The notes under the pieces were generated by a model. That model ran no database searches and had not been told where the DNA came from. It saw nothing but the letters and a program-made list of their open reading frames with translations. From assembly GCF_003369565.1 (NCBI RefSeq), contig NZ_PIOD01000008.1:62001-126000 (forward strand): a stretch of 64,000 nucleotides of DNA, given 5' to 3'. Position numbers and translations under genes: made by a program. Each line of letters starts with the position of its first letter. Position 1 is the stretch's first letter. This document shows positions 54,210 through 63,373 of this stretch, in pieces. The DNA comes from Oceanobacillus chungangensis (GTDB taxonomy: Bacteria; Bacillota; Bacilli; Bacillales; Amphibacillaceae).

Positions 54210-55013
54210 ATGAATGATGTGAAGGACAATAGTTGGGAAATCATCCGATTTAATGGAGATTCAAAGTCTGTTTTAAAAGAGGATGTTGCAGTCGAAAAGC
54301 CATTTACTATTGTGTTAAATGGGGAGGAGTTTGCAACAATCGTATGTACACCAACGGATCTTCAGGATCTTATCATAGGGTTTCTTGCGGCAGAAGGGGT
54401 TATCCGTTTCTATGATGAAATTAAATCGATCAGCATTGATGAAAAACTCGGCTTTTCCTACGTTCAATTGAATAAGGATTTAGACGTCATTCAACTTGAT
54501 CACTCCAAACGGTTCATCGGTTCTTGCTGCGGGAAAAGCCGGCAGTTTTATTTTAAGAGTGATGTTCGAACAGCGAAGACGATTACTAGTAAACTTACGA
54601 TCTCTGTGAATCAATGTTTTATCTTAATGAAAGAACTACAATCGAAATCAGAGCAATTTATTAAAACAGGCGGTGTTCATAATGCTGCACTAGCAACTCA
54701 GAACGAGCTTATTACGATCCGCTCCGATATTGGTAGACATAATGCATTGGATAAATTATATGGGCATGTTATTCAAAATAACATTGGACTTAGTGATAAA
54801 TTAATAGTTTTTAGCGGAAGAATTTCATCGGAAGTATTGCTGAAGATTTCAAAGATGGGTGTTGGGATTCTTATTTCTAAATCAGCACCGACCGATCTAG
54901 CATTACAACTAGCAGATGATTTAGGAATTACGGCGATTGGCTTTGCGCGTGGCAATCGATTAAATATTTATACTCATCCCCATCGAATTATTGAGGCTAG
55001 TAATAATTCCTAA
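54210..55013 (+). CDS. fdhD: formate dehydrogenase accessory sulfurtransferase FdhD
   Basis: 267 residues. FdhD carries sulfur from a cysteine desulfurase to the molybdenum cofactor of formate dehydrogenases. Landmarks: LIIGFLAAEGVI near residue 55, the sulfur-relay Cys pair C106-C107 in GSCCGKS, TGGVHNAAL, and RSDIGRHNALDKLYG. The pair is adjacent (CC) rather than the CxxC of E. coli FdhD. GGGGGGAT precedes the ATG, which lies 10 bases after the FdhF-like stop; the two form an operon. A terminator follows. Confidence 0.93.
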   Translation: MNDVKDNSWEIIRFNGDSKSVLKEDVAVEKPFTIVLNGEEFATIVCTPTDLQDLIIGFLAAEGVIRFYDEIKSISIDEKLGFSYVQLNKDLDVIQLDHSKRFIGSCCGKSRQFYFKSDVRTAKTITSKLTISVNQCFILMKELQSKSEQFIKTGGVHNAALATQNELITIRSDIGRHNALDKLYGHVIQNNIGLSDKLIVFSGRISSEVLLKISKMGVGILISKSAPTDLALQLADDLGITAIGFARGNRLNIYTHPHRIIEASNNS

Positions 55014-55085
55014 AGCGATGTGAGAATTCAATATCTTATTAACACAGAGAAACTTTATATTAATGGAAGTTTGAATTTAATGCCA

Positions 55086-55122
55086 AAAAGCAGACCAAGT
55101 TACAAATGCTTGGTCTGCTTTT
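55086..55122 (+). terminator. terminator after fdhD
   Basis: AAAAGCAGACCAAG and CTTGGTCTGCTTTT form a perfect 14-bp stem with a 9-base loop and flanking A/T runs. Confidence 0.92.
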
Positions 55123-55696
55123 AATGCAACTAAACTTACTAGCTATTATTATTGAAAATTGATGGATCGGTTATTAGCTAGAGAACAAATTAAGGAAAAG
55201 GCAATTATCGATACAAAACTCATGCTTTCGAAAATACTCCGGCCGTCTTCCGCTTTTTGTTAACTTTCCATCCACGCAGTTTCCTGCGAAAGCAGGGTTC
55301 ACTCCTTGAAATCCATGTAGGCATGTCGAACCAATTGACACTCACTTGTCGAATGCTTATCGTGAGTCTTCATTGTTACATCCCTTTGCTAGTGGTCGCT
55401 CTATGTCTATTTTATAATTTGTTCATGAATTCGTAAGAAAGCAGGGATGTAAAATTGCCTATTCAGGTGATATAATGAATATTATAAAGTGAGGTCATTC
55501 TACCTAAAGATGGAGTATTACACTATGCTTTATAGGTGTATGAAGAAGTTTAAAAAATCGCCATCCTAAGTTATGTCGAGCTTTATATAATATAGTAGCA
55601 ATCAATAAGAAACAAACCTAACTAAAGGGACAACTAAGGATTCACTTAATGGTGAACCAAACCCTTGTTTTCCAAAAATGTAAAGGATGAGTAAGC
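55123..55696. other. 574-base gap, no gene; GC-richer insert at about 55230-55400
   Basis: The segment 55230-55400 is richer in GC than its flanks and carries CGTCTTCCGC, TTTCCTGCGAAAGCAGG and CACTTGTCGAATGCTTATCGTG, looking like a further interspersed repeat. I found no second copy of it in this window. The rest is A/T-rich; the promoter of the haem O synthase gene should lie near its right-hand end. Confidence 0.4.
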
Positions 55697-56632
55697 TTGA
55701 ACGAACATATTAATTCTTCTTCCGTAGCATATAATAAATCTGTAGTAGGGCAAAAAACAACAATCCTTCAAGATCTAAAGTCGCTTGTGAAGTTCATTGT
55801 TTTAATAGCGAATGTACTGCCAGTAATGGCTGGATTTTGGTTGGCAATTCATTTTACGAATACCTCGCTGACAGAGCATTGGGGTACTTTTTTATTGACC
55901 ATTGGTGGGAGTGGGTTCATTATTGCCGGAGCTCTTATTCTCAATAATTGGTATGATGTCGACATTGATACTATTATGGAAAGAACACAGCAACGCCCTA
56001 CTGTGACAGGGAATTTTTCATTAAGAGTCGTTCTAATCATGGGGATTGCCGCTTCATTAATTGGATTTATTCTTTTATTATTTACATCGCTTGCAGCAGT
56101 TATTTACGGCCTAATAGGCTGGATAACATATGTATTTCCCTATACGATGTGGTCAAAACGAAAGTATACGTGGAATACAATTATTGGCAGTGTGTCTGGT
56201 GCAGTTACTCCACTAATCGGCTGGGCAGCAATTGATGCGAGTTTCCATATTATTCCATTCACTCTATTTCTGCTTCTGTTTATTTGGCAAATGCCCCATA
56301 CGTACGCAATTGCAATTAAGAAAAATAATGAATATTCAGCTGCAAAGGTTGCAATGTTGCCAGCAGTACGCGGGTTTAAAGTAACCAAAATCCATATGGT
56401 TATCTATATTGCACTTCTAATTCCATTGCCATTTATGATGTCAGCATTAGGATCTGTATTTGTTACGATAGCTTCTATTTTAAATTTATGTTGGCTCGTT
56501 TTAGCAATTAAAGGATTTAATGCGAAAAATAATTATAACTGGGCAAATTGGAATTTCCTGTATTCCGTTAACTATATGACGATTTTATTTGTATTAATGA
56601 TTGTCGTAACACTTCCAGTCTTTAGTAATTAA
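55697..56632 (+). CDS. ctaB: haem O synthase (protohaem IX farnesyltransferase)
   Basis: 311-residue UbiA-family integral membrane prenyltransferase with about nine helices. The substrate loop NNWYDVDIDTIMERTQQRPTVTG carries the N-x-x-x-D-x-x-x-D motif; the second loop is DASF. It adds a farnesyl group to haem B, giving haem O for terminal oxidases. TTG at 55697 follows AAAGGATGAG. It stands alone, away from ctaA or oxidase genes. Bacilli often carry two copies, so this may be the accessory one. Confidence 0.93.
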   Translation: MNEHINSSSVAYNKSVVGQKTTILQDLKSLVKFIVLIANVLPVMAGFWLAIHFTNTSLTEHWGTFLLTIGGSGFIIAGALILNNWYDVDIDTIMERTQQRPTVTGNFSLRVVLIMGIAASLIGFILLLFTSLAAVIYGLIGWITYVFPYTMWSKRKYTWNTIIGSVSGAVTPLIGWAAIDASFHIIPFTLFLLLFIWQMPHTYAIAIKKNNEYSAAKVAMLPAVRGFKVTKIHMVIYIALLIPLPFMMSALGSVFVTIASILNLCWLVLAIKGFNAKNNYNWANWNFLYSVNYMTILFVLMIVVTLPVFSN

Positions 56633-56675
56633 TATTGATAGATGAAGTTAGAGAATGATTAAATAAGCGAGAACT

Positions 56676-56714
56676 AAAAAGGAGAATTCGTATTAGGCGA
56701 ATTCTCCTTTTTGA
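56676..56714 (+). terminator. terminator after ctaB
   Basis: AAAAAGGAGAATTCG and CGAATTCTCCTTTTT form a perfect 15-bp stem with a 7-base loop, 45 bases after the stop. Confidence 0.93.
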
Positions 56715-56852
56715 TTAACTGTTTCAATCAACATATCGCTGGGTGTTTAATTTACATTACTTCTATAAACCAACGGTGAAAAAGTATGAAAGTTTGTATA
56801 ACGTATTAGTTAAGAGGAAATTTATTAGTGATGATGAACAGAGTGTTTACTT

Positions 56853-56871
56853 GACAATGATTCCCATTATC
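56853..56871. promoter_or_regulatory. Fur box upstream of hmoA
   Basis: GACAATGATTCCCATTATC matches the 19-bp Fur consensus GATAATGATAATCATTATC at 15 positions and is itself palindromic at the arms. It overlaps a TTGACA-like -35 box and lies 38 bases before the ATG. Iron repression of hmoA by Fur is known in B. subtilis. Confidence 0.65.
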
Positions 56872-56908
56872 AGTTAGAGTGGTGATAATTAAGAATGGGG
56901 GTGCTCCA

Positions 56909-57232
56909 ATGTTTATTATGATGAGAAACATGGTAGTTACAGAGGGAGGCGTCGAACAAGTAATAAATAAGTTTGGTGCAGATGGCATAATAGAGGAGCA
57001 AGAAGGCTTTATTGATTTATCAATAATGGAGAAAAAGTCTCGTGGGGAAGATAAGGAAGTTATTATCATGATTCGTTGGGAAACAGAGGATCACTGGAAA
57101 CAATGGGAGAAAAGCGACGCACATATTGCCGGTCATAAAGAGAACCGTGGGAAGCCAAAACCAGATTATGTCATAAGCTCGGATGCTGGATTATATCGAG
57201 TGAAAAAGGTAAAAATAAACAAGCTAGTGTAA
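56909..57232 (+). CDS. hmoA: haem-degrading monooxygenase HmoA
   Basis: 107-residue ferredoxin-like ABM-fold protein of the IsdG/HmoA family. FIMMRNMVVTEGG carries the conserved Asn-bearing first strand, IIMIRWETEDHWKQWEKSDAHIAGH carries the family Trp and the haem-ligand His region, and GKPKPDYV follows. It opens haem to release iron in the cytosol. ATG at 56909 is preceded by GGGGGTG; ten in-frame codons upstream are not translated. The Fur box upstream fits iron-starvation control. A terminator overlaps its 3' end. Confidence 0.92.
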   Translation: MFIMMRNMVVTEGGVEQVINKFGADGIIEEQEGFIDLSIMEKKSRGEDKEVIIMIRWETEDHWKQWEKSDAHIAGHKENRGKPKPDYVISSDAGLYRVKKVKINKLV

Positions 57233-57254
57233 GGATATACTAGCTTGTTTATTA
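57214..57254 (+). terminator. terminator overlapping the hmoA stop
   Basis: AATAAACAAGCTAGT and ACTAGCTTGTTTATT form a perfect 15-bp stem with a 10-base loop; the left arm lies in the last codons of hmoA. Confidence 0.85.
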
Positions 57255-57345
57255 GTATATTATGGAAGAATAACATCCCTCTTACTACTAAGAAGCAACC
57301 AAGTTTCAAATAGCATAGAAATGTAAAAAATCCCTTAATATGCCC

Positions 57346-57404
57346 GGCCTTGGCCGCGTCAATCTCCAGCGCTAAGGCATTAGTGAGACTTCCCTCACCT
57401 TATG
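57346..57404 (+). repeat. interspersed intergenic repeat, copy C (left end only)
   Basis: CTCCAGCGCTAAGGC followed by AGTGAGACTTCCCTCACCTTA matches the left end of copy A. The rest of the element is missing; it stops about ten bases before the stop codon of the convergent aldo/keto reductase gene. Confidence 0.65.
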
Positions 57405-57414
57405 ACAAGATATG

Positions 57415-58335
57415 TTAACGATGATTTGTATAGAAATTGGCTTTTGAAATTTGCTTTAACTGGCTATGTTCTTCGTCTGTTAATTTCTGCAAGTCATGAC
57501 TTTGGATATTTTCCTTTACCTGTTCGATCGAGCTTGCACCAAATACAGCCGTATCAACAGCTTGATGTCTCAACACGTATTGTAATGCTAGTGCATTTCG
57601 AGATGACTTATCACCAATTAATTGAGAAAAAGCCTGCTGAACATCAATTAATTCTGGATAGGAATAATTGAGATACCCTTCCCTTCCTTTTCTTTCAATG
57701 AGATTCTCGCCATGGTTGCTTAACATTCCTTTTGCTAGTGGGCCTCTTGCTAGTACACTAATTCCATTGGTGTATAACAGATCCAATATCTTTTCTTCTG
57801 GCCTACGATCGAGCAGGCTATACTGTGTCATCACACCATCAATAGATGAATGTTCAATATATTCTCGGATGACATTCGGACGGATGGAAGAAATTCCGTA
57901 AGCACGAATTAAGCCTGCTTTTTTCAAACCCTCGAACGCATCGATAGTTTCTTCGATTGGATCATCGATTGTACCACCATGTAACATATAGAAATCAATA
58001 TAATCCGTTTGCAATCGTTTTAAACTTTTTTTAACGGCTTGCTCGATATATTTCTTTGAGGGATCCCAAAACCATGTTTTTTCGTCACTGCTAAAATGGT
58101 TTCCAACTTTTGTGGTTAGGATAAGTTGACTTCTTTTTTCTTTAATTGCTTCCCCAATAATTTCCTCATTACTCCCAAAGTCATATAAATCAGCTGTATC
58201 TAGATGATTGATTCCACAATCGATTGCAAAATCGATGATTGCCTTTGCTTTGTTTAAATCTGTTCCAAGAGACATACAGCCTAAGGTTAGCTCAGAAATC
58301 ATGATATCGGATTTTCCTAATCTATTTTTCTTCAT
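57415..58335 (-). CDS. aldo/keto reductase
   Basis: 306-residue NADPH-dependent TIM-barrel reductase. MKKNRLGKSDIMISELTLGCMSLG opens the family fold; catalytic Asp and Tyr are in LDTADLYDFGSNEE, the Lys in TTKVG, and His in YMLHGG. The YIDFYMLH block is typical of the AKR11/12-like group of Bacilli (YccK/IolS relatives). It reduces aldehydes or ketones; substrate unknown. Stand-alone. Confidence 0.9.
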   Translation of the reverse strand: MKKNRLGKSDIMISELTLGCMSLGTDLNKAKAIIDFAIDCGINHLDTADLYDFGSNEEIIGEAIKEKRSQLILTTKVGNHFSSDEKTWFWDPSKKYIEQAVKKSLKRLQTDYIDFYMLHGGTIDDPIEETIDAFEGLKKAGLIRAYGISSIRPNVIREYIEHSSIDGVMTQYSLLDRRPEEKILDLLYTNGISVLARGPLAKGMLSNHGENLIERKGREGYLNYSYPELIDVQQAFSQLIGDKSSRNALALQYVLRHQAVDTAVFGASSIEQVKENIQSHDLQKLTDEEHSQLKQISKANFYTNHR

Positions 58336-58588
58336 TAACTACACTCCGTTTCTTCTTTATGCTTGTCTATTATTGTAAGGAGAGCTTGGATAGAAAACAA
58401 CTTTTTATACTAATTGAAAAAAAGATTATTGATTGAGATTGCTGCATATAAATATTATTTTAAAAAACATTCACATGCAGCAGTTCAAACTTTTATGCTA
58501 TATTACAGATTCGACCCCCGTACTGAATAACTGTCAAAAAAATGTGGATTTGCTATAGTTAAGGAAAGTAGTTTGAAGGAGAAAGTAT

Positions 58589-59320
58589 ATGTTGATTAAA
58601 CTCGGTACTGAAAACCATAAACAGCCCTTTAAGGATCCGATATCAATTACTCGTGTGCAGCCAGGGGAAATCTTCCAGGAGGACGGAAGAGATTTTGCAT
58701 TTGGACCTTTAAGTATCATTGACCACGCAGTGATGAAAAAAGGAATTAAGATAAAAATGCATGAGCATGTAAATGATGAAATCCTGAGTTATGTTCGTCA
58801 TGGCGTTACTTATCATAAAGACTCGGCTGGTTTTGAAGCACCAATTGCTCCTGGAAAATTGATGCTGATGAATGCTGGCTCCAGTTTCTGGCATGAAGAA
58901 AAAGTGAAGGATGGTTACGTTGAAATGTTACAGATTTTTATTCGTCCTCGAGAAACTAATCTGAAACCGGGAATCCAATTTCATGATAAGCCAATAGATC
59001 ATTCAGAATGGTATGTGATGGTCGGCCCAGAAAATAGTGAAGCACCGCTTCATGTGAGACAATCTGTATATATATTAGACGCACACGCTAAAGCTGGAGA
59101 AACTCTAAAAATCCCTGTTTACGAAGGATTAACACCGTTCTTATATGTGATGAGCGGGGAAATTACTATCGGCGATCTGAAGATTGGCAGGCAAGAAGCA
59201 GTAACAGACTTAGAAAACCCATTCCCACCAGTTACTGCTATTACGGATACCACACTCGTCCTCTTTCAAGTTGATATGAACGCAGAAATGTCGATGGAGG
59301 GAACAATTAGTGGAGTTTGA
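58589..59320 (+). CDS. pirin-family bicupin (YhhW-like)
   Basis: 243 residues with two cupin domains. The N-terminal metal site is formed by MHEHVNDEILSYVRHG and the LMLMNAGSSFWHEE segment; DFAFGPLSIIDHAVM is an early conserved stretch. Relatives such as YhhW show quercetin 2,3-dioxygenase activity, but roles in cells are unclear. GAAGGAGAAAG precedes the ATG. Monocistronic, with a terminator after it. Confidence 0.85.
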   Translation: MLIKLGTENHKQPFKDPISITRVQPGEIFQEDGRDFAFGPLSIIDHAVMKKGIKIKMHEHVNDEILSYVRHGVTYHKDSAGFEAPIAPGKLMLMNAGSSFWHEEKVKDGYVEMLQIFIRPRETNLKPGIQFHDKPIDHSEWYVMVGPENSEAPLHVRQSVYILDAHAKAGETLKIPVYEGLTPFLYVMSGEITIGDLKIGRQEAVTDLENPFPPVTAITDTTLVLFQVDMNAEMSMEGTISGV

Positions 59321-59396
59321 TAAAGTTGTTTTCTGCTAAAGTACGATTAGAAAATAATATCCAGCAAATAACAATACGAATCAAACCTTAAATAAG

Positions 59397-59436
59397 AAAA
59401 CCGCTTCGTCTTAAATTTGAGATGAAGCGGTTTTTT
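59397..59436 (+). terminator. terminator after the pirin gene
   Basis: AAAACCGCTTCGTCTT pairs with GAGATGAAGCGGTTTTTT (one wobble, short loop), with six terminal T residues. Confidence 0.9.
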
Positions 59437-59528
59437 GTATAAAAATAACCAAAAATGGGAAAAAGAAGTGGAGAAAGATTTCGCTCTAGAGTTACATAAT
59501 GTGGTCTCACGACTGAGGTGAAAGTGGA

Positions 59529-61079
59529 ATGTCACGAACTTCCTTTTTTAATCGACGAAAGCTGAAAACAAATAAGCCGGAACAACAAAATCAAACAAAA
59601 ACTACGATTGAATTAGGGAAAAATCTAGCAGAAAACTTGAAAAATATCAAGACAATATTAGGAGAGCCAAGTGATTTAATTGTTCGCGAGACGACCTTAG
59701 GTGGAACAGATAAAAAATGTGCGATCGTCTATATAAGTGGATTAGTTGATCAAGATCTTGTGAATAACAATATCCTAAAGGTTATCCAGTCTAACATGAA
59801 TGAGATTGATCCAAATCAGATCGATGTAGTTTTTCAAGAAAAAATTGCGATTACAGATATAAAGAAGGACAACAAGTTCGATGAGTCGATCGATTCCCTA
59901 TTATCGGGAAGTACCATATTTTTTTTAGATGAAACGGATACTGTATTAATCTTAGGCACTGCTGGTGGGGAAAAGCGGTCGATTGAAGAACCACAATCAG
60001 AAGCGCTAATTCGTGGACCAAGAGAAGGGTTTGTTGAGAGTGTTCAAACAAACGTTGCATTAATACGTCGAGATATTAAGAATTCAAATTTACGATTTAA
60101 TTACCATGATGTAGGAAATAAATCAAAGCGAACGATTGTGGTGAGTTATATTGATGGTATTGTCAATCCAACTATTGTGCAAGAAGTAAACCGCAGAGTG
60201 AAATCGATTGATTTGGATTTGGTTGCAGAGTCGGGATTTGTCGAGCAATGGATTGAGGATAGCTTCTTATCACCTTTTCCTCAAATGATTAATACCGAAA
60301 GACCGGACCGGGTGGCGAGCTCATTGTTACAGGGAAAAGTGGGAATTCTCGTAGATGGGACCCCGTTTGCCTTAATTGCACCGACTACATATAGTGAAAC
60401 ATTAAAATCATTAGAAGACTATTATGAACGTTGGATTGTTGGCTCATTAATCCGAATCCTCCGTTATATTGGAACTTTTCTTGCCTTGTTGCTGCCTGCA
60501 ATTTATATTGCGCTTGTTTCATATCATCAAGGTATGATACCAACGCAACTCGCGTTTTCTATCGCTGCAGCAAGGGAAGGGGTTCCTTTTCCCTCATTCG
60601 TTGAAGCAATGTTAATGATTATTACGATGGAGATCTTACAGGAGGCGGGTGCCCGTTTACCGAAGAATCTTGGGCAGACAGTTGGGATTGTTGGTGGATT
60701 AGTTATAGGAGACTCTGCAGTTAGCGCTGGTATTGTAAGTCCAATTATGGTCATTGTTGTTGCACTCACAGCTATCTCTTCATTTACAAATCCTAGTTAC
60801 AGTGTTGGGATTGGTTTTCGAATGCTGCGCCTTTTCTTTATGGTTGCTGCCGCAATATTTGGCCTTTACGGAATAATACTCGCCTATATTATGTTAAATA
60901 TCCATGTCGCTAATTTGAAAAGCTTCGGAATCCCATATTCTGCTCCTTTTGCTCCAGCCTTCGTAAAGGATTGGAAGGATTCTGTTATTCGTGCACCAAT
61001 TACGATGTTAGAGAAACGTCCAACCTATTTGAAACCAGAGGAAAGACAGGAGAAGTCAAAGAACGAGGAGAAGAGTTAA
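59529..61079 (+). CDS. spore germination receptor subunit A (GerAA/GerKA type)
   Basis: 516 residues. A large soluble N-terminal region (about 1-295) is followed by five to six membrane helices and a hydrophilic tail. Typical blocks include ERPDRVASSLLQGKVGILVDGTPFALI before the membrane part and LQEAGARLPKNLGQTVGIVGGLVIGDSAV within it. With B and C subunits it forms a nutrient receptor in the spore inner membrane. GAGGTGAAAG precedes the ATG. First gene of a four-gene unit. Nutrient ligand unknown; I saw no convincing sigma-G promoter by eye. Confidence 0.94.
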   Translation: MSRTSFFNRRKLKTNKPEQQNQTKTTIELGKNLAENLKNIKTILGEPSDLIVRETTLGGTDKKCAIVYISGLVDQDLVNNNILKVIQSNMNEIDPNQIDVVFQEKIAITDIKKDNKFDESIDSLLSGSTIFFLDETDTVLILGTAGGEKRSIEEPQSEALIRGPREGFVESVQTNVALIRRDIKNSNLRFNYHDVGNKSKRTIVVSYIDGIVNPTIVQEVNRRVKSIDLDLVAESGFVEQWIEDSFLSPFPQMINTERPDRVASSLLQGKVGILVDGTPFALIAPTTYSETLKSLEDYYERWIVGSLIRILRYIGTFLALLLPAIYIALVSYHQGMIPTQLAFSIAAAREGVPFPSFVEAMLMIITMEILQEAGARLPKNLGQTVGIVGGLVIGDSAVSAGIVSPIMVIVVALTAISSFTNPSYSVGIGFRMLRLFFMVAAAIFGLYGIILAYIMLNIHVANLKSFGIPYSAPFAPAFVKDWKDSVIRAPITMLEKRPTYLKPEERQEKSKNEEKS

Positions 61080-61080
61080 C

Positions 61081-62178
61081 ATGCCCCCGATGGAAGATAA
61101 AGACATACAAATTTCTGATAAGGATATCATAATAGCAGTCCCTTCCATCCTTGTTGCAGTTGGAATCCTTTCTTTACCTGCAAAGATAGCTCAAGAAACA
61201 ATCTCCTCAGATGGTTGGATTCCACTGCTCATAAGTGGAATAGTTATGATTTTTTTAACATGGCTAGTTGTTAAAACTGTAAGCAGTTTTCCGAATCAGA
61301 GCTTTTTTACTATCTCATCGAGTTTAGTGACAAAGCCGATTGCAATCATACTGACCTTACTCTTTGTTATCCAAGGAATCCTTACTGCGGCTTTTGAGGT
61401 TCGGGAAATAGCGGATATTTCTCAGATTTATTTGTTAAATGATACTCCGATGGAAGTACTTTCACTCGTTTTTTTATTAGTTGTCATTTATGCCGTGTCA
61501 GGGGAAAGAGCGGGGATATTTCGCTTAAATACACTGTTTCTTCCTTTCATTATTATCATCTCTCTATTTGTTATCATTCTATCAATTGGCTGGATTGAGA
61601 AGGCAAACATACTTCCTATTTTTAAAACAAGCATAGGCGGGTACGCCGAGGGGATAAAATCGAGCATCATATATTATGGGAATATCGGATTCCTCCTATT
61701 TTATCTTGGATTTGCTAAGCAGCCTAAAAAAGCACCGAAAATGGCTGCAATCGGTATGTCGTTCACCGTTTTATTATATACGCTATTATTCATTGCTTGT
61801 GTTGGTGTCATGGGAAATGGAGCGGTATCGAATATTATCTACCCAACGCTTGATTTATCGAAGGAATTGGAAATCCCAGGGGGTTTTTTTGAACGATTTG
61901 AATCGGTTTTTTTTACAATCTGGGTAATGGCTATATTTACTACTACAGTAATAGCGATTGACATCACCGTTCTTGCTCTTCAATCCGTATTTAAGAAATT
62001 AAGAAAGTTGAATATCATTTTATTCATTGCACCAACAGTGTATTTCATCAGTCTGCTTCCGAAAGATTATGTCGAGGTTTCAACACTTTCTAATATTGTA
62101 ACTGTCTTTGCTCTAGTTCTCCTCTTCGTTGTGACGTTGCTGTTTACCATTCTTTTAAAGATTAAGGGAGTGAAGTAA
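61081..62178 (+). CDS. spore germination receptor subunit B (GerAB, APC superfamily)
   Basis: 365-residue membrane protein with ten helices, related to amino-acid permeases. KDIIIAVPSILVAVGILSLPAKIA at the start matches the GerAB/YndE family. The B subunit is thought to bind the germinant. It begins one base after the A-subunit stop, so translation is coupled. No independent promoter is seen. Confidence 0.93.
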   Translation: MPPMEDKDIQISDKDIIIAVPSILVAVGILSLPAKIAQETISSDGWIPLLISGIVMIFLTWLVVKTVSSFPNQSFFTISSSLVTKPIAIILTLLFVIQGILTAAFEVREIADISQIYLLNDTPMEVLSLVFLLVVIYAVSGERAGIFRLNTLFLPFIIIISLFVIILSIGWIEKANILPIFKTSIGGYAEGIKSSIIYYGNIGFLLFYLGFAKQPKKAPKMAAIGMSFTVLLYTLLFIACVGVMGNGAVSNIIYPTLDLSKELEIPGGFFERFESVFFTIWVMAIFTTTVIAIDITVLALQSVFKKLRKLNIILFIAPTVYFISLLPKDYVEVSTLSNIVTVFALVLLFVVTLLFTILLKIKGVK

Positions 62179-62179
62179 G

Positions 62180-63373
62180 TTGTTGAGTAGTAAGAGATGG
62201 TTACTTATATTCTTAATAACTCCTATTTTCCTTGCGGGGTGTTGGGGAAAGATTGAAATAGAGAATAGAGGGTTTGTAATTGGAACAGCAATTGATTTAG
62301 AAGGAAAACAAGGTAATGAAAAATATAACTTATTAATGACCAATCAATTAATAAATCCAGCTGCTATAAGTAAACAATCAAGTGGTGGTGGTGGCGGTGG
62401 CAATCAGAAAGGGTTTATCAATATTCAGGATAAGAGTGATAGTCTTTTTGCTGCTTCAAGAAAAATGAGACATCTTACAAATTTAATTCCTTATTATCAG
62501 CATTTGAAAGTGATTTTAGTTTCAGAAGAAGTCATAAAAGAACCGGGACTATTTTCTGATGTGATGGATGTATTCGTCAGAAACCATGAACTGCGAAGAG
62601 GGGTAAAGGTATTTGTCACTGAAGGAGAAGCTAATAAAATATTGGACTTCGTTCCACAAATAGAAAAAACACCTGCAATGTTTATAGAGAAACTTACCAC
62701 GAACAGCAAAAATGCTGGAATACTCGAACCTAAGAGAGTCGATCGACTTCAAAATATTTTTATCTATGAGCGAAGTTATTTCATTCCTCGTGTGAAGTTA
62801 GTAAATAATGAGATTGTTTATGATGATGCGGTTATTGTCTCTGGAGAAAACAATCAAATGATCGGAACGCTCAATTCGGAGGAAACAAAAGGATTACTTT
62901 ATATTTTAGGTGGGACAAAAGGTGGGAGTATTGAGACTAAGTTTGATGATAACTTGGTTAATGTGGAAACCCAATCAGCAAAAGTTAAGACCAAATTAAC
63001 TAATAAGGATAAGGAAAATTTTACTTTCTCTTTGAATATAAATTTTGAAGGCACGATAGAAGAACATTTTGGGACAAAGGATTTATTGAAGGAGAAGTCA
63101 ATTACAGAAATTGAAAAAGATTTAGAAAAGGATATTAAGCAATTGGTAGAACGAACAATAAAAAAAGTACAAAGAGAGTATAAGGCTGACGTGATTGGAT
63201 TAGGCGATGTGATTAGGGAGAAACATTATGATTTGTGGAAAAATATAGTTTATAACTGGGATCGTGGAGAGAATTATTTTTCAAAAAGTACTGTGGAAGT
63301 TAATGTGAAGGCAAATATCAGTTCTACAGGTGCTGCGAACCGGATTAAACAGAAGGGAAAACGTGGTGAATAA
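62180..63373 (+). CDS. spore germination receptor subunit C (Ger(x)C lipoprotein)
   Basis: 397 residues. Residues 1-20 are a lipoprotein signal ending in the lipobox LAGC, so the protein is anchored to the outer face of the spore inner membrane. The mature part begins WGKIEIENRGFVIGTAIDLE, the Ger(x)C signature, and ends with a long helix-rich domain. A Ser/Gly run (SSGGGGGGN) lies near residue 70. TTG at 62180, next to a second TTG; GGGAG precedes it. It ends TAATG, sharing a base with the next small gene. Confidence 0.92.
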   Translation: MLSSKRWLLIFLITPIFLAGCWGKIEIENRGFVIGTAIDLEGKQGNEKYNLLMTNQLINPAAISKQSSGGGGGGNQKGFINIQDKSDSLFAASRKMRHLTNLIPYYQHLKVILVSEEVIKEPGLFSDVMDVFVRNHELRRGVKVFVTEGEANKILDFVPQIEKTPAMFIEKLTTNSKNAGILEPKRVDRLQNIFIYERSYFIPRVKLVNNEIVYDDAVIVSGENNQMIGTLNSEETKGLLYILGGTKGGSIETKFDDNLVNVETQSAKVKTKLTNKDKENFTFSLNINFEGTIEEHFGTKDLLKEKSITEIEKDLEKDIKQLVERTIKKVQREYKADVIGLGDVIREKHYDLWKNIVYNWDRGENYFSKSTVEVNVKANISSTGAANRIKQKGKRGE

